Shown here piece after piece: positions 1 through 10,046 of a DNA stretch of 64,000 nt (position 1 is the stretch's first letter; every line of letters starts with the position of its first letter). Made by a program: the position numbers and the translations under genes. Source of the stretch: Bombyx mori (taxonomy: Eukaryota; Arthropoda; Insecta; Lepidoptera; Bombycidae); NCBI RefSeq assembly GCF_030269925.1, contig NC_085107.1, forward strand, positions 13,144,001 to 13,208,000. The letters are read 5' to 3'. The notes under the pieces are model-generated. The model searched no databases. It saw nothing but the letters and a program-made list of their open reading frames with translations, and was not told where the DNA came from.

Positions 1-205
1 CGCTCGATGGGTTCTTTCGTAGGCTCACTCATGGAGGGTATGAGCGGGCTGAAAACGGCTCCCATGAGTACCTCCACAGCCACAACATAGTCCTCTGTAG
101 ACTAGACCACCTGATGGCAAAGCGTTCCCAAGGGAGTTCCTAGATCCTCCGACTGCGCTGACTAAATTATGAAGATCGTCGTTAGTCTCCCTAGTTGTAT
201 TATAT
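1..205. other. Unassigned left-edge fragment
   Basis: About 200 bases that end where a small Helitron begins. The minus strand stays open from base 255 to 25 and the sequence is less A/T-rich than its surroundings, so it may be the remains of a LINE coding region. I recognise no domain and make no functional call. Confidence 0.2.
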
Positions 206-209
206 AGTA

Positions 210-426
210 CTAGCGACCCGCCCTCGCTTCGCTTCGGAAACATTAAAACACACATGAAACCAAAAAAATAAAGTAGAAAAAAAATTAAAAAAAGTAGCCT
301 ATGTTCATCAGGGACAATGTCGGCTTCTAATGGAAAAAGATTTTTTCAAATCGGTCCAGTAGTTTCGGAGCCTATTCGAAACAAACAAACAAACAAATCT
401 TTCCTCTTTATAATATTAAGTATAGA
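210..426 (-). mobile_element. Non-autonomous Helitron (short)
   Basis: Read on the minus strand, this piece starts with TC inside a TATATCTATACTTAATATTATAA-like 5' end and finishes with CTAG followed by a host T. These are the rolling-circle Helitron hallmarks (insertion between A and T, no target duplication). It carries a (GTTT)n-type stretch near its 5' end, like the copy at 4309-4718, and codes for nothing. The exact 5' base is ambiguous (426 or 432) because the TC-containing motif is repeated. Confidence 0.65.
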
Positions 427-432
427 TATAGA

Positions 433-721
433 TTGTAGTTTAGTTATCATAATGCAGTTTTAGAAGGAATTGGATGAATTGGATCAGATTATTGATGTCT
501 GTTTCATATCCTTACTGCTTTCAAAAACAATTGAACAATGGTGTGGCATAGATTCTAAGCTTGTAGTATAGTCATTAGGATGGTACTTAGTAATTTTCTC
601 TAATGAATTTTTTCTAATGAAATACGTACTCAACAAATGTTCACGATTGACTTCCACGGTGAAGGAATAACATCGTGTAATAAAAATCAAACCCGCAAAA
701 TTATAATTTGCATAATTACTG
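433..721. other. No feature seen
   Basis: A/T-rich sequence between the first Helitron and the BMC1-like tail. A 68-codon minus-strand frame (690-484) has no recognisable motif and is probably chance. Confidence 0.4.
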
Positions 722-728
722 GTGGTAG

Positions 729-953
729 GACCTGTTGTGAGTCCGCGCGGGTAGGTACCACCGCCCTGCCTATTTCTGCCGTGAAGCAGTAATGCGTTTC
801 GGTTTGAAGGGTGGGGCAGCCGTTGTAACTATACTGAGACCTTACAACTTATATCTCAAGGTGGGTGGCGCATTTACGTTGTAGATGTCTATGGGCTCCA
901 GTAACCACTTAACACCAGGTGGGCTGTGAGCTCGTCCACCCATCATAGCAATA

Positions 954-1019
<66 letters not shown>
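729..1019 (+). mobile_element. 5'-truncated retroposon tail (BMC1-like) with 64-nt poly-A
   Basis: A non-coding tail of about 225 bp is followed by an uninterrupted run of A from 956 to 1019. Seven bases, GTGGTAG, flank it on both sides (722-728 and 1020-1026) as a target-site duplication. From memory, the segment with ACCACCGCCCTGCCTATT and the GTGGGCTGTGAGCTCGTCC box matches the very abundant 3' end of silkworm BMC1-type LINEs; a SINE sharing that tail is the alternative. The long pure A run and the clean duplication point to a young insertion. Confidence 0.65.
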
Positions 1020-1021
<2 letters not shown>

Positions 1022-1283
1022 GGTAGAAAACCGAGGAGTAAAGAATGAATAATTAATAGAAGAAAGAATAACGAATAAAGAGAAAGAAGCAGCCGAGAGA
1101 GGCTGATAAGCATCAAGCACGGTTCCAATTAATATTAAGTGGAGTGGGTTGAGTATTAAATATTAAATTCACATAATATTAAGATACTAATTTTCAATCG
1201 AAAACGTGTATTGTTATCGAAAAAGTTACTTAATATCTAAAACCATACATAATTTACCTAGGATTTACGTATTATGTGTGTAG

Positions 1284-1300
1284 CATAGATTATACACTTA
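1284..1300. repeat. 17-nt motif CATAGATTATACACTTA, copy 1
   Basis: The same 17 bases recur at 6259-6275, and in inverse orientation at 8662-8678 and 14285-14301, with the palindrome partner at 18995-19011. This copy lies just outside the left end of element A and the 6259 copy just outside its right end. The rest of 1027-1353 shows no gene. Confidence 0.6.
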
Positions 1301-1831
1301 AGTGTGTAGTGTGTGTACATCTATGATTACAAAAATCAATGCACATCAATCAGGGCTCTGTAAATTTGGCCCCCCCTTTTTGGAGTTTACTCCTTTAGAA
1401 TCGATTTACATATATAGGCCCGGGGTATGAAAATTATGGGGACCAAAATCGTACTAGCATGTCACACGAAATGCGTTATGCGCCTGATTGGCTCCTGATT
1501 GCGTGATGCGTGCGCGCGCCAATCAGGAGCCAACGCGCGGCCGCGTTATCGCAGGTGACGCCGGGCTGCTGCGCCGGCAGTCCGCCACAAAGCCTCGTAC
1601 TGATCGCGCGTTTCTCTCATTATTGTATTTTCATATATTTGTTAGTCGTTTGTTTTGTGTCTCGTTAATTTGTTAATAATCTGTAGTGTATCGTGTTGTC
1701 GTAATATAGAACTATTTCTCGTATTGTTTCGTTTAATTTTTTATATCCAGTAAACTCCAGTCGTGCGTCGGAGCGGACACACACACTTTTTTTATTTTCG
1801 GTTTTTTTTTATTTTTAATTATTTGTTCGTC

Positions 1832-2285
1832 ATGTACAACCAATGTGTGTTACCAGTGATGACCTACGGCTCGGAGACGTGGTGCTTCACTAGGGATCTT
1901 TTTAGAAGGCTCAAAGTCGCGCAGCGAGCTATGGAAAGGGCTATGCTCGGCATTTCTCTACGTGATCGAATCCGAAATGAGGAGATCCGTAGAAGAACGA
2001 AGGTTGCTGACATAGCCCGTAGAATTAGTGAACTGAAGTGGCAATGGGCCGGCCACATAGCATGAAGAGAGGACGGTCGATGGGGCAGAAAGATCCTGGA
2101 GTGGCGACCACGTACTGGCAAGCGCAGTGTGGGACGGCCACCTACTAGATGGACCGACGACCTAGTAAAAAGCGCTGGGTCTCGTTGGATGCAGGTGGCA
2201 ATGGACCGGTCGCACTGGAAATCTATTGGAGAGGCCTATGTTCAGCAATGGACGGCGATAGGCTAAAATGATGATGATGATGATG
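1832..2285 (+). pseudogene. RTE LINE fragment, C-terminal part of reverse transcriptase
   Basis: A 5'-truncated RTE-type retrotransposon. The frame from about 1832 carries the typical C-terminal RTE stretch (YNQCVLPVMTYGSETW, then the RTKVADIARRISELKW region). It is followed after one stop by further RTE-like sequence (ILEWRPR, RPPTRWTDDL) and ends in a (TGATGA)n tail at 2285. The insertion is framed by an 11-bp duplication, ATTTGTTCGTC, at 1821-1831 and 2286-2296, so both ends are exact. It landed in the left arm of element A. Too short to be functional. Confidence 0.85.
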
Positions 2286-2520
2286 ATTTGTTCGTCGTTT
2301 GTTCGTTAATGTTCAAATGTAAAAAATGTTTGTTCGTCTTTTATTTATTTATAATTAATTAAACAAATGATCACCGTTAAGTGGGCCCCATTAACTAGAC
2401 ATCTTTATTTTTATGGCTCAGATTAATTCATTTTGATCAGTTATCGTTTGTTCGACGACTATTGGTGATTGTTCGATCATAAAAACAATTAAATTCCCAA
2501 TTATTAATTATTTTATATCT

Positions 2521-3185
2521 ATTTTTTTTTCGGGCCTGGGCCGAACCTCCTTCGTGGTCCCCGCACATAAGGGGCGCGCGGGGTATGTGAGATTCAACGA
2601 TCTGCATGATGTTGTGAGCAGACCGCGGGCCCATGGATTTTAGGGCCCACCCACTAAACGACTCCCCTGCACTCTTACACCCGACGTCCGATCCCCTCCG
2701 AGGCCAGAACCCGGATGAGGTAGGGGGGTTACCGCGGTCAACACTACAACCAGACGGCGCGGCTCACCCCAAGGACGCCCAGCCGACGGAGCCTTCGAGA
2801 CGAATCGAAGGCTCTGAAACGTCGGCCGTCTCGATACGGCAGCCCGTCAGGCCGCCCATACGGTGCCGCTGGTATCCCGGAATACCCTGCTGAACCAGAA
2901 CCAGCCTGTCGGGTCGGGACGCGATACACCGCCGACCGGTCGCTCTATTACTCCTCGGGGGCGCGCTAGAGTGCTAGTAGCGCGCCGCGCGGCCTCTACC
3001 CCTTCAGGTCGCCCCTTGACCTTCACCAGGGGAAGGCTGCTACCTATAGGGGCCGGGACGTACGGGCGTATTCCCGCGTCCGGCCCCCGGCTCGACGGCG
3101 ACGGATCGGTACGGAAAGGTAAGAGCTCTCCCTATCTCGTTCCGCCGCCTCCTTCTGCGAGATGGTGGACTCGTAGAAGTCGAGC
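2521..3185 (-). mobile_element. GC-rich non-LTR retroposon tail, copy 1
   Basis: A strongly GC-rich block in A/T-rich surroundings. A T run at its left edge is a poly-A tail on the minus strand. The block is repeated, with moderate divergence, at 49122-49655; both contain the same GGGGCGCGCGGGGTATGTGA box and CTCCCCTGCACTCTTA box. This copy extends about 110 bp further upstream than the other. Frames across it are not shared and look non-coding, so I read it as a 3' UTR of a LINE I cannot name. It interrupts a subterminal unit of element A; the right boundary is estimated from the return of arm sequence. Confidence 0.6.
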
Positions 3186-3761
3186 AAAGCAAACCAACAC
3201 CTATTATTTTTTTTCACGCCACCTTTTTTTTGTTTTCAGATTTTTTTTATTATTGATCATTTGTTCGTCATTTGTTCGTTAATGTTCGAATGTAAAAAAT
3301 GTTTGTTCGTCTTTTATTTATTTATAATTAATTAAACAAATTATCACCCTTAAGTTGCCCCTCCTTACTTACTTACTTATCTTTATTTTTATCGCTCAGA
3401 TTAATTCATTTTGATCAATTATCGTTTGTTCGACGACTATTGGTGATTGATTGATCATAAAAAACAAATAAATTTAAAAAAAAAACGAAGCCTTGTAATA
3501 TATATCAATCAAGATACTTCTCGATAATACTAATTAAGTTAATATAGACGTAAATAATATATTTTTTAATCCTGTTTATAGCGCATATAATATATACTAA
3601 GTTTATTCTTCCAAATTAAATTTCTACTAAATGTCCCTGCAATATATTTCTTGAACTTATAAAAATAATTATCATTTCAACAAAAACAGATTTTGTGTGC
3701 ATTAGATTTACATTTTTTGAACTACGTAATGAATTTAGGAATTATTAATTTTATTATAAAA

Positions 3762-4051
3762 CTAGCTGACCCGGCAGACTTCGTAATTCCTCAATCGATA
3801 AATAAAAGACCTAAACTTGTGTATAAAATAAACTTAAAACAAACAAAAGGAATCCATCCGACGGGGGAAATATCAAAGGAAAAACAACATTGTTATTTTT
3901 ATTTAATTCCAAGCATTTTCATATTTATCTACCTTTTAAACATTCTCTGGACTTCCACAAATAATTCAAGACCAAAATTAGCCAAATCGGTCCAGCCGTT
4001 CTCGAGTTTTAGCGAGACTAACGAACAGCAATTCATTTTTATATATATAGA
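3762..4051 (-). mobile_element. Non-autonomous Helitron, 290 bp
   Basis: On the minus strand it runs from TCTATATATATAAAAATGAA to GGGTCAGCTAG followed by T. These ends are close to those of the large Helitron at 40968-46256, so that element or a relative could have mobilised it. Internal sequence includes a short ACGGCTGGACCGATTTGGC box, matching the same box near the 5' end of the large copy. No coding content. Confidence 0.8.
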
Positions 4052-4308
4052 TACAAGTATCATAACTATCTCCTATTGCATGCTAATGAATAGTATCATT
4101 TTAGCACGAAAGTTGTACTCCTAAAATATTCTTAAAAATAATTAGAAATCACTGAAATTTCAATGTGCTTGATAGTATTCAATATCATTAAAAATAACTG
4201 AATTTATTAAAACGGCGCTAATCGTAACTTAACAACTAATTGACCGTTTCATGCAATTCACTGACATTTTTTTGTTGAAGTTTGTTGAAGTTTTCAATAT
4301 TTTTTTGA

Positions 4309-4718
4309 TCTATATCTATACTAATATTATAAAGAGGAAAGATTTGTTTGTTTGTTTGTTTGTATTGAATAGGATCCGTAATTACTGAACCGATATGAAA
4401 AATTCTTTCACTGTTTGGAAGCTACACTATTCCCGAGTGACATAGGCTATAAATATTTTTTGAAAAAAATTAGGGATCCTTACTAAAACTCCAATAAAGG
4501 TGTAAAAAAATGATTACCTAAAATATTCTTTACATCGCATGCCTAAAATATGTACCACGACTTTGAACACATTATTATTTATAAAAAGTGTCGCAACAGC
4601 ATTAGTCTAATTGTAGTTATGCCGCAATAAAAGTTATTTTATTTAAAATAATAAAACAACGTCAAATATCGTTGAAATTTTTGTTAAAGATCCGAGCGGA
4701 GCCGGAGCGGGCCGCTAG
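4309..4718 (+). mobile_element. Non-autonomous Helitron, other subfamily
   Basis: Plus-strand element beginning TCTATATCTATACTAATATT, with (GTTT)n soon after, and ending GGAGCGGGCCGCTAG followed by T. The 5' base may be 4309 or 4315. It shares the 5' region with the copy at 210-426 in opposite orientation. No protein is encoded. Confidence 0.7.
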
Positions 4719-4868
4719 TATGAAATAATTAGACAGTATAAATGTAAACAAAACGCTAGTAAATATGGCCATTGCCAGCTGTCTGACAAAACCGGCGCAT
4801 GCGCAATGTAGGCGTGAGGTGACGGTTTGCTAGATATAAAATAATTAATAATTGGGAATTTAATTGTT

Positions 4869-5336
4869 GAAGTGAAACTTCTTTAGGCGCATGAGGGTAA
4901 AATTTTTACAGAACGTCATGCAGGTATGCAACGGAAGTGACATCAAACTACTATTGAAATTAAGTACTTGTCAAATGTCAGTAGTAGTAGTTGTTGTATT
5001 TTTCCAACTGGAAAGGCAAATGTATCATACCATACAGCCTAATAAAAAATATTAATAGGAATTGAAATGAAATGAAAAGAATTTGAAACATTAATCAAAT
5101 AGCATGAAATTAAATTAGTCAATTCAATTGGCAAAATATTAGTAATTTACAATTTAGAAATCTAAACATAATGTGACTGTCAACACTGAGGTTTGAGATT
5201 GACATTTGACAGACTTTTGGCGGGAAACTATATATCTTCCTTTTTCCCTTCCTATAAGTCTCGGAAATCTAAAGTTTTAGATTTGTATAAATATAAGCAA
5301 GACTTATAAATTAGTTTGCCAAAAAAGTTTCACTTC
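4869..5336. mobile_element. MITE-like element, first of a pair
   Basis: Bounded by inverted GAAGTGAAACTT at the left and AAGTTTCACTTC at the right. It sits 43 bp from a second element with the same ends. The pair interrupts a subterminal unit of element A, which resumes near 5705. Family not recognised; no clear target duplication found. Confidence 0.45.
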
Positions 5337-5379
5337 TGACGTGTATACTTTGTACGCACGCACTTTTTTGAAGTGAAAA

Positions 5380-5683
5380 CTTCTTTAGAATCGTTGTGAT
5401 TTCAAACAGGATGCAACGGAAAAAACGACAGGTAAGAGACACAAATACAAAAGAATGAGACAGAAATATACATACTATTTAATACAGCGCCATCTGTGAG
5501 ATTTTTTAATACTAACGTGTGTATGAGAGCTCTTGTAGTGAATTTTAATTTAGGATTATACGTGAAATTAAAATATCAATTCACAGAGGGCGCTACCTTA
5601 CAATTATTTACTAATGACAAAATTTTACATATACTTAAGACGTTTAGGATAATTGTATTTTAATTTTGGAAGGTTTCACTTCT
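5380..5683. mobile_element. MITE-like element, second of a pair
   Basis: Left end GAAGTGAAAACTTCTTTAG, right end GGTTTCACTTC. Interior differs from the 4869-5336 copy but the terminal boxes agree. A single end of similar type (GAAGTTATACTTCTTTAGGC) occurs again at about 51836. Confidence 0.4.
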
Positions 5684-6236
5684 ACCACGTGTGAATTGCA
5701 CACATGTTTTTTTTTATGATCGAACAATCACCAATAGTCGTCGAACAAACGATAATTGATCAAAATGAATTAATCTCAGCGAAAAAACAAAAGATATTTA
5801 GTAAGGAGGGGCAACCTACGGGTGATCATTTGTTTAATTAATTATAAATAAATAAAAGACGAACAAACAATTTTTACATCCGAACATTAACGAACAAATA
5901 ATTAAAAATAAAAAAGGTGGCGTGAGGTGATGGTTTGCTTATTAGATATCAAATAATTAATAATTGGGAATTTAATTGTTTTTATGATCGAACAATCACC
6001 AATCGAACAAACGATAATTGATCAAAATGAATTAATCTGAGCGATAAAAATAAAGATATCTAGTAAGGGAGGCCCACTTAACGGTGATCATTTGTTTAAT
6101 TAATAATAAATAAATAAAAGACGAACAAACAATTTTTACATTCGAACATTAACAAACAAACGACGAACAAATAATTAAAAAAGAAAAACCGAAAATCAAA
6201 AAAAGGAGGGGCCAAATTTACAGAGCCATCAATCAG

Positions 6237-8691
6237 GTCATGAAATCATAGATTATACCATAGATTATACACTTAATGATTATCACATAATTTAGTTGAG
6301 CATCGCCCATAGAGTTACTATTCTAACTGGAGTGCTTACTTCGTTTGACATAATAACTAAAAATATACTTTATCTCTATAGCTTAAAGTTTATTTTTAAA
6401 TAGCAAAAGATGTAAGGAAAAACGGTCTGAAAAGAGAATGATTATTAAGTGGTGGTGTCCCTCTCGCACATTTTACAAACAAAAAGCAGTGTTGCTAGCT
6501 TAGGGGATTTTCCGTAAAATCTCGGAATTTGGACCCCCGTCTTAGTTATCAAAAATGGCTTTTAGTGGTTAGTGGATTTTTTAGTAGCTTGGGCGTTGTT
6601 GAAAATTATCGAAAAGGTTAAAATCAATCCACTTTACAGGATTTTAAACATTTTATGACAATAATATATCTAAATACATATTATTTAAACGATGTGACTT
6701 AAACTTAACTAGAAAATGTTGCGACAATTTAGAATTTCCATCAACGTCAATAATTAAATTGGTTCAAAATAAACGTACAAAGTTATGGTGAAATTAGTTT
6801 CTGATGATGACAATTTATTAAAATAAATTATATAAGAAGTATTGATTATATGATATATATTGATTTTTAATAGAACATCATGTATTAATAAAGCTCATTA
6901 ACAAAAAAATTATTGTTCTATATTAATAAGAACTCTGTTTAATGGAAAATGTAATGGTAGGTACGTAGATTTCTGATGGTTTTCATGTTGAATTTGGTGG
7001 GAAGCCAGATTAATTGTTGGCATCACCGAAAAAGAGCTATGAATGGATTAAAAGAAAAATGGCGTCTATTTACGTTTGTAGTGCGAAGTTAAAATGGCAC
7101 TGATACAGCTTGTGGCTTGTTTTTTTTCGAAAATCGTGAAACTTTCCGTGTAATCATGGTGAACACTTTTAATGTAAGTGGTTTTAAGCGAGAATCCTCT
7201 CCAGTTTGTGGAATATCCTTCCATATGTCAGATTCATTGATAAATTTTTACTAGTGTGAGCATATATTTTTAAAATGTGAGATATTTTTTCTCATTATAA
7301 TATTTAATACCATTTGTCTTGTAAATTGTACTTAATCTATGTCATATACTAAATTTGAAAAAACAATCGTGAAAACTATAATTTTGCAATGTATTTTTTA
7401 TATTATAAGAGCCATCACGTAGTATTTTTTGAACTTTTTTTATTGTATTGAATAGCGTCGCACGCAAGCATGTATATCATTTGCCTGACGTTAAGCCAAC
7501 GAGGAGGATCTTCTAGTAAATATGACGTTGGAATTTCTGGAAAATGTTCTATATAAAGGTCAAACAAGAAGAATCAAGTACTCAAACGCAAGAAATAAAA
7601 AATACCCCGAGAAAAGCAAAATTACGACAAGATGTTAAGGTATTGAAACAAAAACTTAAAAGCCGCGAAATAGTGATTGTAAATATAAAGTCGATTTTAG
7701 ATTTATTAAAGAAAAATGGCGATTTTTAATTGAATTGAAATTTAAATTGCGAAATTTTAATGATACTCATGGTCCACTTAGATATTGATTAAAATAAATT
7801 ATGTATTTCGTTGAAAAAAAAGAATTTACTTAAAATAGAGGAAATGTTATAAGACTACAGAAAATTAACTGAACTTAATAATAATAATATAACCAATATT
7901 TTGTAAATAGACATCAAGTACTATGTGTATTGTGTTATGTGTATTGACTTGTCATTTAAGAGTTATTTAATTGTCTACATATAACAAATAAATGAATTTC
8001 AGTTCATTTCATTTTATTACCCATTGTGTTTTATTTCCTAAAATGTAACTAGTAGACTTAATATACACGTGTCATGAAAATAGCACAGAAGTAAAAATAC
8101 ATGCAATTTTAAATCAATTGAAGATGTGAATGTAGGAAAAGAGCACCCGATACGCGCAGACCATGTGTGTTGCAATGTCTCACTTAGTGTGTCAAATATT
8201 AATTTGCACGGCCCACTTAGCCAGTACATTAAAGTAGGAATTGCGTAATTAAGTTCAGTATTCGGACGTTAAACATGAGTTTGAGGAAGTTTAAGTAATA
8301 GAACTGAGGTAATGATGTTTGTAATAAAACTCAGTGCTAGATTTTCGACAACGCAGCAACTTCCAAAAAAAACCGTCGAAAAAAGTCACCATGACGACGA
8401 AGCAATGTTTAGAATTGAATTTACATAAATAAAACGTTGCAAGCACGTGTTTTGTATTTACATAGGGTTACACAGAATTACTTAAGGTAAATTCAAAACT
8501 GATGCATGTGTATAATTGTGTCCTATAAATACATTTTATATGGTCACCACATTAGACAAGGACACCGCGACCAAAAAGTATTCTCTTTCGAGACCGATTT
8601 CTCGGCATTAGACAGCACTCCAGTTGTAGGTACTTATTAACTCCATGGCATCGCCATATATTAAGTGTATAATCTATGGCATCGCCATAAA
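6237..8691. other. Unassigned A/T-rich region
   Basis: About 2.4 kb between element A and the complete LINE. Apart from the 17-nt motif at 6259 and 8662 and the small ORF at 7544 I see no element ends, RNA gene or conserved coding region. It may be old host sequence or a decayed DNA transposon. Confidence 0.4.
7544..7729 (+). CDS. Small basic coiled-coil ORF, possible THAP-type transposase exon
   Basis: Sixty-one codons. After a run rich in Q, T and E comes a TPRKAKLRQDVKVLKQKLK segment with heptad-like leucines, then SILDLLKKNGDF and a stop. Basic coiled coils opening with TPRK are common just after the zinc finger in THAP-domain proteins and P-element-like transposases, and that is the only hint. 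I find no zinc-finger exon upstream and no catalytic domain downstream. It could be a remnant of a host gene or of a transposase, or chance. The start is simply the first ATG of the frame. Confidence 0.3.
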   Translation: MFYIKVKQEESSTQTQEIKNTPRKAKLRQDVKVLKQKLKSREIVIVNIKSILDLLKKNGDF

Positions 8692-8840
8692 CCTAAGAGA
8701 TAGGGTTTTTTTTTTTTGGCGGGAACTCCAAAAAGAGCGCGCGTACAATTTAAAAATTTTTTCATTTTTATTTCAATTTTGTTATTTTTTCATAAAAATA
8801 CTGTGTAAATAGTTGAATTTATTAGTGGTGACCCTTAGAA

Positions 8841-10046
8841 ATGGAGGGTAACGAGGGGGGCGGGGATAACCCGCCCACCTCAAATAAACGTCCTCGCGTT
8901 GAGGATCGTGGTGGTGACCCCAAGGTGGACTTTGGCGTTGGCGGAGGCGGTGAGCGTAATGACTCTTACTTGCCTTTTTTTAAACCTAATTATAAAAGAC
9001 TTTATCCGGAGAACTCTGCTAATGCTGACTTTAAAGTATTTGTGGAAGCTACCAATAAGGACAGACTGGGCAACAAGAGCCCTATTTACTTAAACCACGT
9101 TTTTGCAACTGAAATTAAAGGTGTGACGGCAATTCAAAGAGTGAATGCCAATAAAATAGCAGTTATTTTTAAACAATATAACACAGCAAATAACTTTATT
9201 AAGAATTCATCTTTCTTAGAAAAATATGACATGAGAGCATTCATTCCTGCTGCGCAGATTGAAAAGACTGGAATAATAAGATTCGTTCCAGCTAACATTT
9301 CTAATAAAGAGTTGTACAGTAGGCTATCGTCAATATACGAAATTATTGCTATCAGAAGATTCACAAAGAAAGTAGGACATGAGCATGTTCCTTTACAAAC
9401 TGTAAGCATTACTTTCTTATCTAATATTCTACCAGACAATGTTCAATACGACTTATTCTCTTATAGAGTTTTTGAATATATACCACCATTGCAACAATGT
9501 TTCAAATGTTTTAAGTTTAACCACTCAGCCAAAATATGTAACAGTAAACAAAAATGTTCTATTTGTGGAGGTGAGCACTTATATAAGGAATGTGACAAGC
9601 CCACTGAAATTTGTTGTACAAATTGCAGCGGACCTCATCTTGCCATTTCAAAAGTATGTCCAATTAAAATGAAGAAAATTATGGAAAAGAAATCTAAAAT
9701 TACTTATGCAAGTGCTACCTCAACCAAGCAAGTAAATAAAGTCATTGACTTTCCTCCACTTCCAACACCAAAAACACCTGTATATAATACTGTAAATAAA
9801 TCTGTATATAACTCTGTAAATAAGCCTCTATATAATTCTGTAAATAAGCCTGTAAATACACATGTAGATAATGTAAATAATCAACAAGATTTATTGCCTT
9901 TAGAAAATATTAAAAATCAAATTGTCTCCAACAATGATGTACTTATGGCCCTTGTACAGACATTGGTGGAGCTAGGCAATAAGGGTGATAATTCACCTAC
10001 TACAGTGAAAACAATTAAGGATATCTTAATTAAAAATCTAAAATAA
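8841..10046 (+). CDS. LINE ORF1 protein with three zinc knuckles
   Basis: 401 residues; the nucleic-acid-binding protein that packages LINE RNA. Residues 1-50 are Gly/Asp-rich and basic with an NKRPRVED stretch that could act as a nuclear signal. Residues about 60-215 form the usual folded ORF1 region. Three Cys/His knuckles lie at about 220-275: CX2CX4HX4C, CX2CX3HX4C and CX2CX3HX6C. Residues about 313-340 carry a fourfold near-repeat of VYNSVNKP. The stop TAA overlaps the ATG of ORF2 by one base (TAATG). The start used is the first ATG of the frame, 137 bp into the element. All knuckle residues are present. Confidence 0.88.
   Translation: MEGNEGGGDNPPTSNKRPRVEDRGGDPKVDFGVGGGGERNDSYLPFFKPNYKRLYPENSANADFKVFVEATNKDRLGNKSPIYLNHVFATEIKGVTAIQRVNANKIAVIFKQYNTANNFIKNSSFLEKYDMRAFIPAAQIEKTGIIRFVPANISNKELYSRLSSIYEIIAIRRFTKKVGHEHVPLQTVSITFLSNILPDNVQYDLFSYRVFEYIPPLQQCFKCFKFNHSAKICNSKQKCSICGGEHLYKECDKPTEICCTNCSGPHLAISKVCPIKMKKIMEKKSKITYASATSTKQVNKVIDFPPLPTPKTPVYNTVNKSVYNSVNKPLYNSVNKPVNTHVDNVNNQQDLLPLENIKNQIVSNNDVLMALVQTLVELGNKGDNSPTTVKTIKDILIKNLK

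Larger units (their letters stand above)
1354..6227. mobile_element. Element A: long inverted-repeat DNA transposon, non-autonomous
   Basis: The ends are inverted repeats beginning GGCTCTGTAAATTTGGCCCC (left, 1354) with the complement ending at 6227. A perfect 9-bp direct repeat, ATCAATCAG, lies at 1345-1353 and 6228-6236. Inside, both arms hold A/T-rich subterminal units of roughly 300 bp with many TTTGTTC or TGTTCG motifs: about 1680-2520 and 3190-3480 on the left, and inverted at about 4800-4866 with 5703-6200 on the right. No transposase is visible. The element is swollen by an RTE fragment, a GC-rich LINE tail, two Helitrons and two MITE-like pieces. The duplication length resembles Mutator-like elements, but the superfamily is not established. 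Confidence 0.75.

Noticed and set aside
842..1128. Two minus-strand ORFs with long F or K-like runs
   Set aside because: They are readings through the poly-A tail and the non-coding retroposon tail.
2633..3282. ORFs in the GC-rich block
   Set aside because: GC-rich sequence lacks stop codons by composition; the second copy at 49122-49655 does not keep the same frames.
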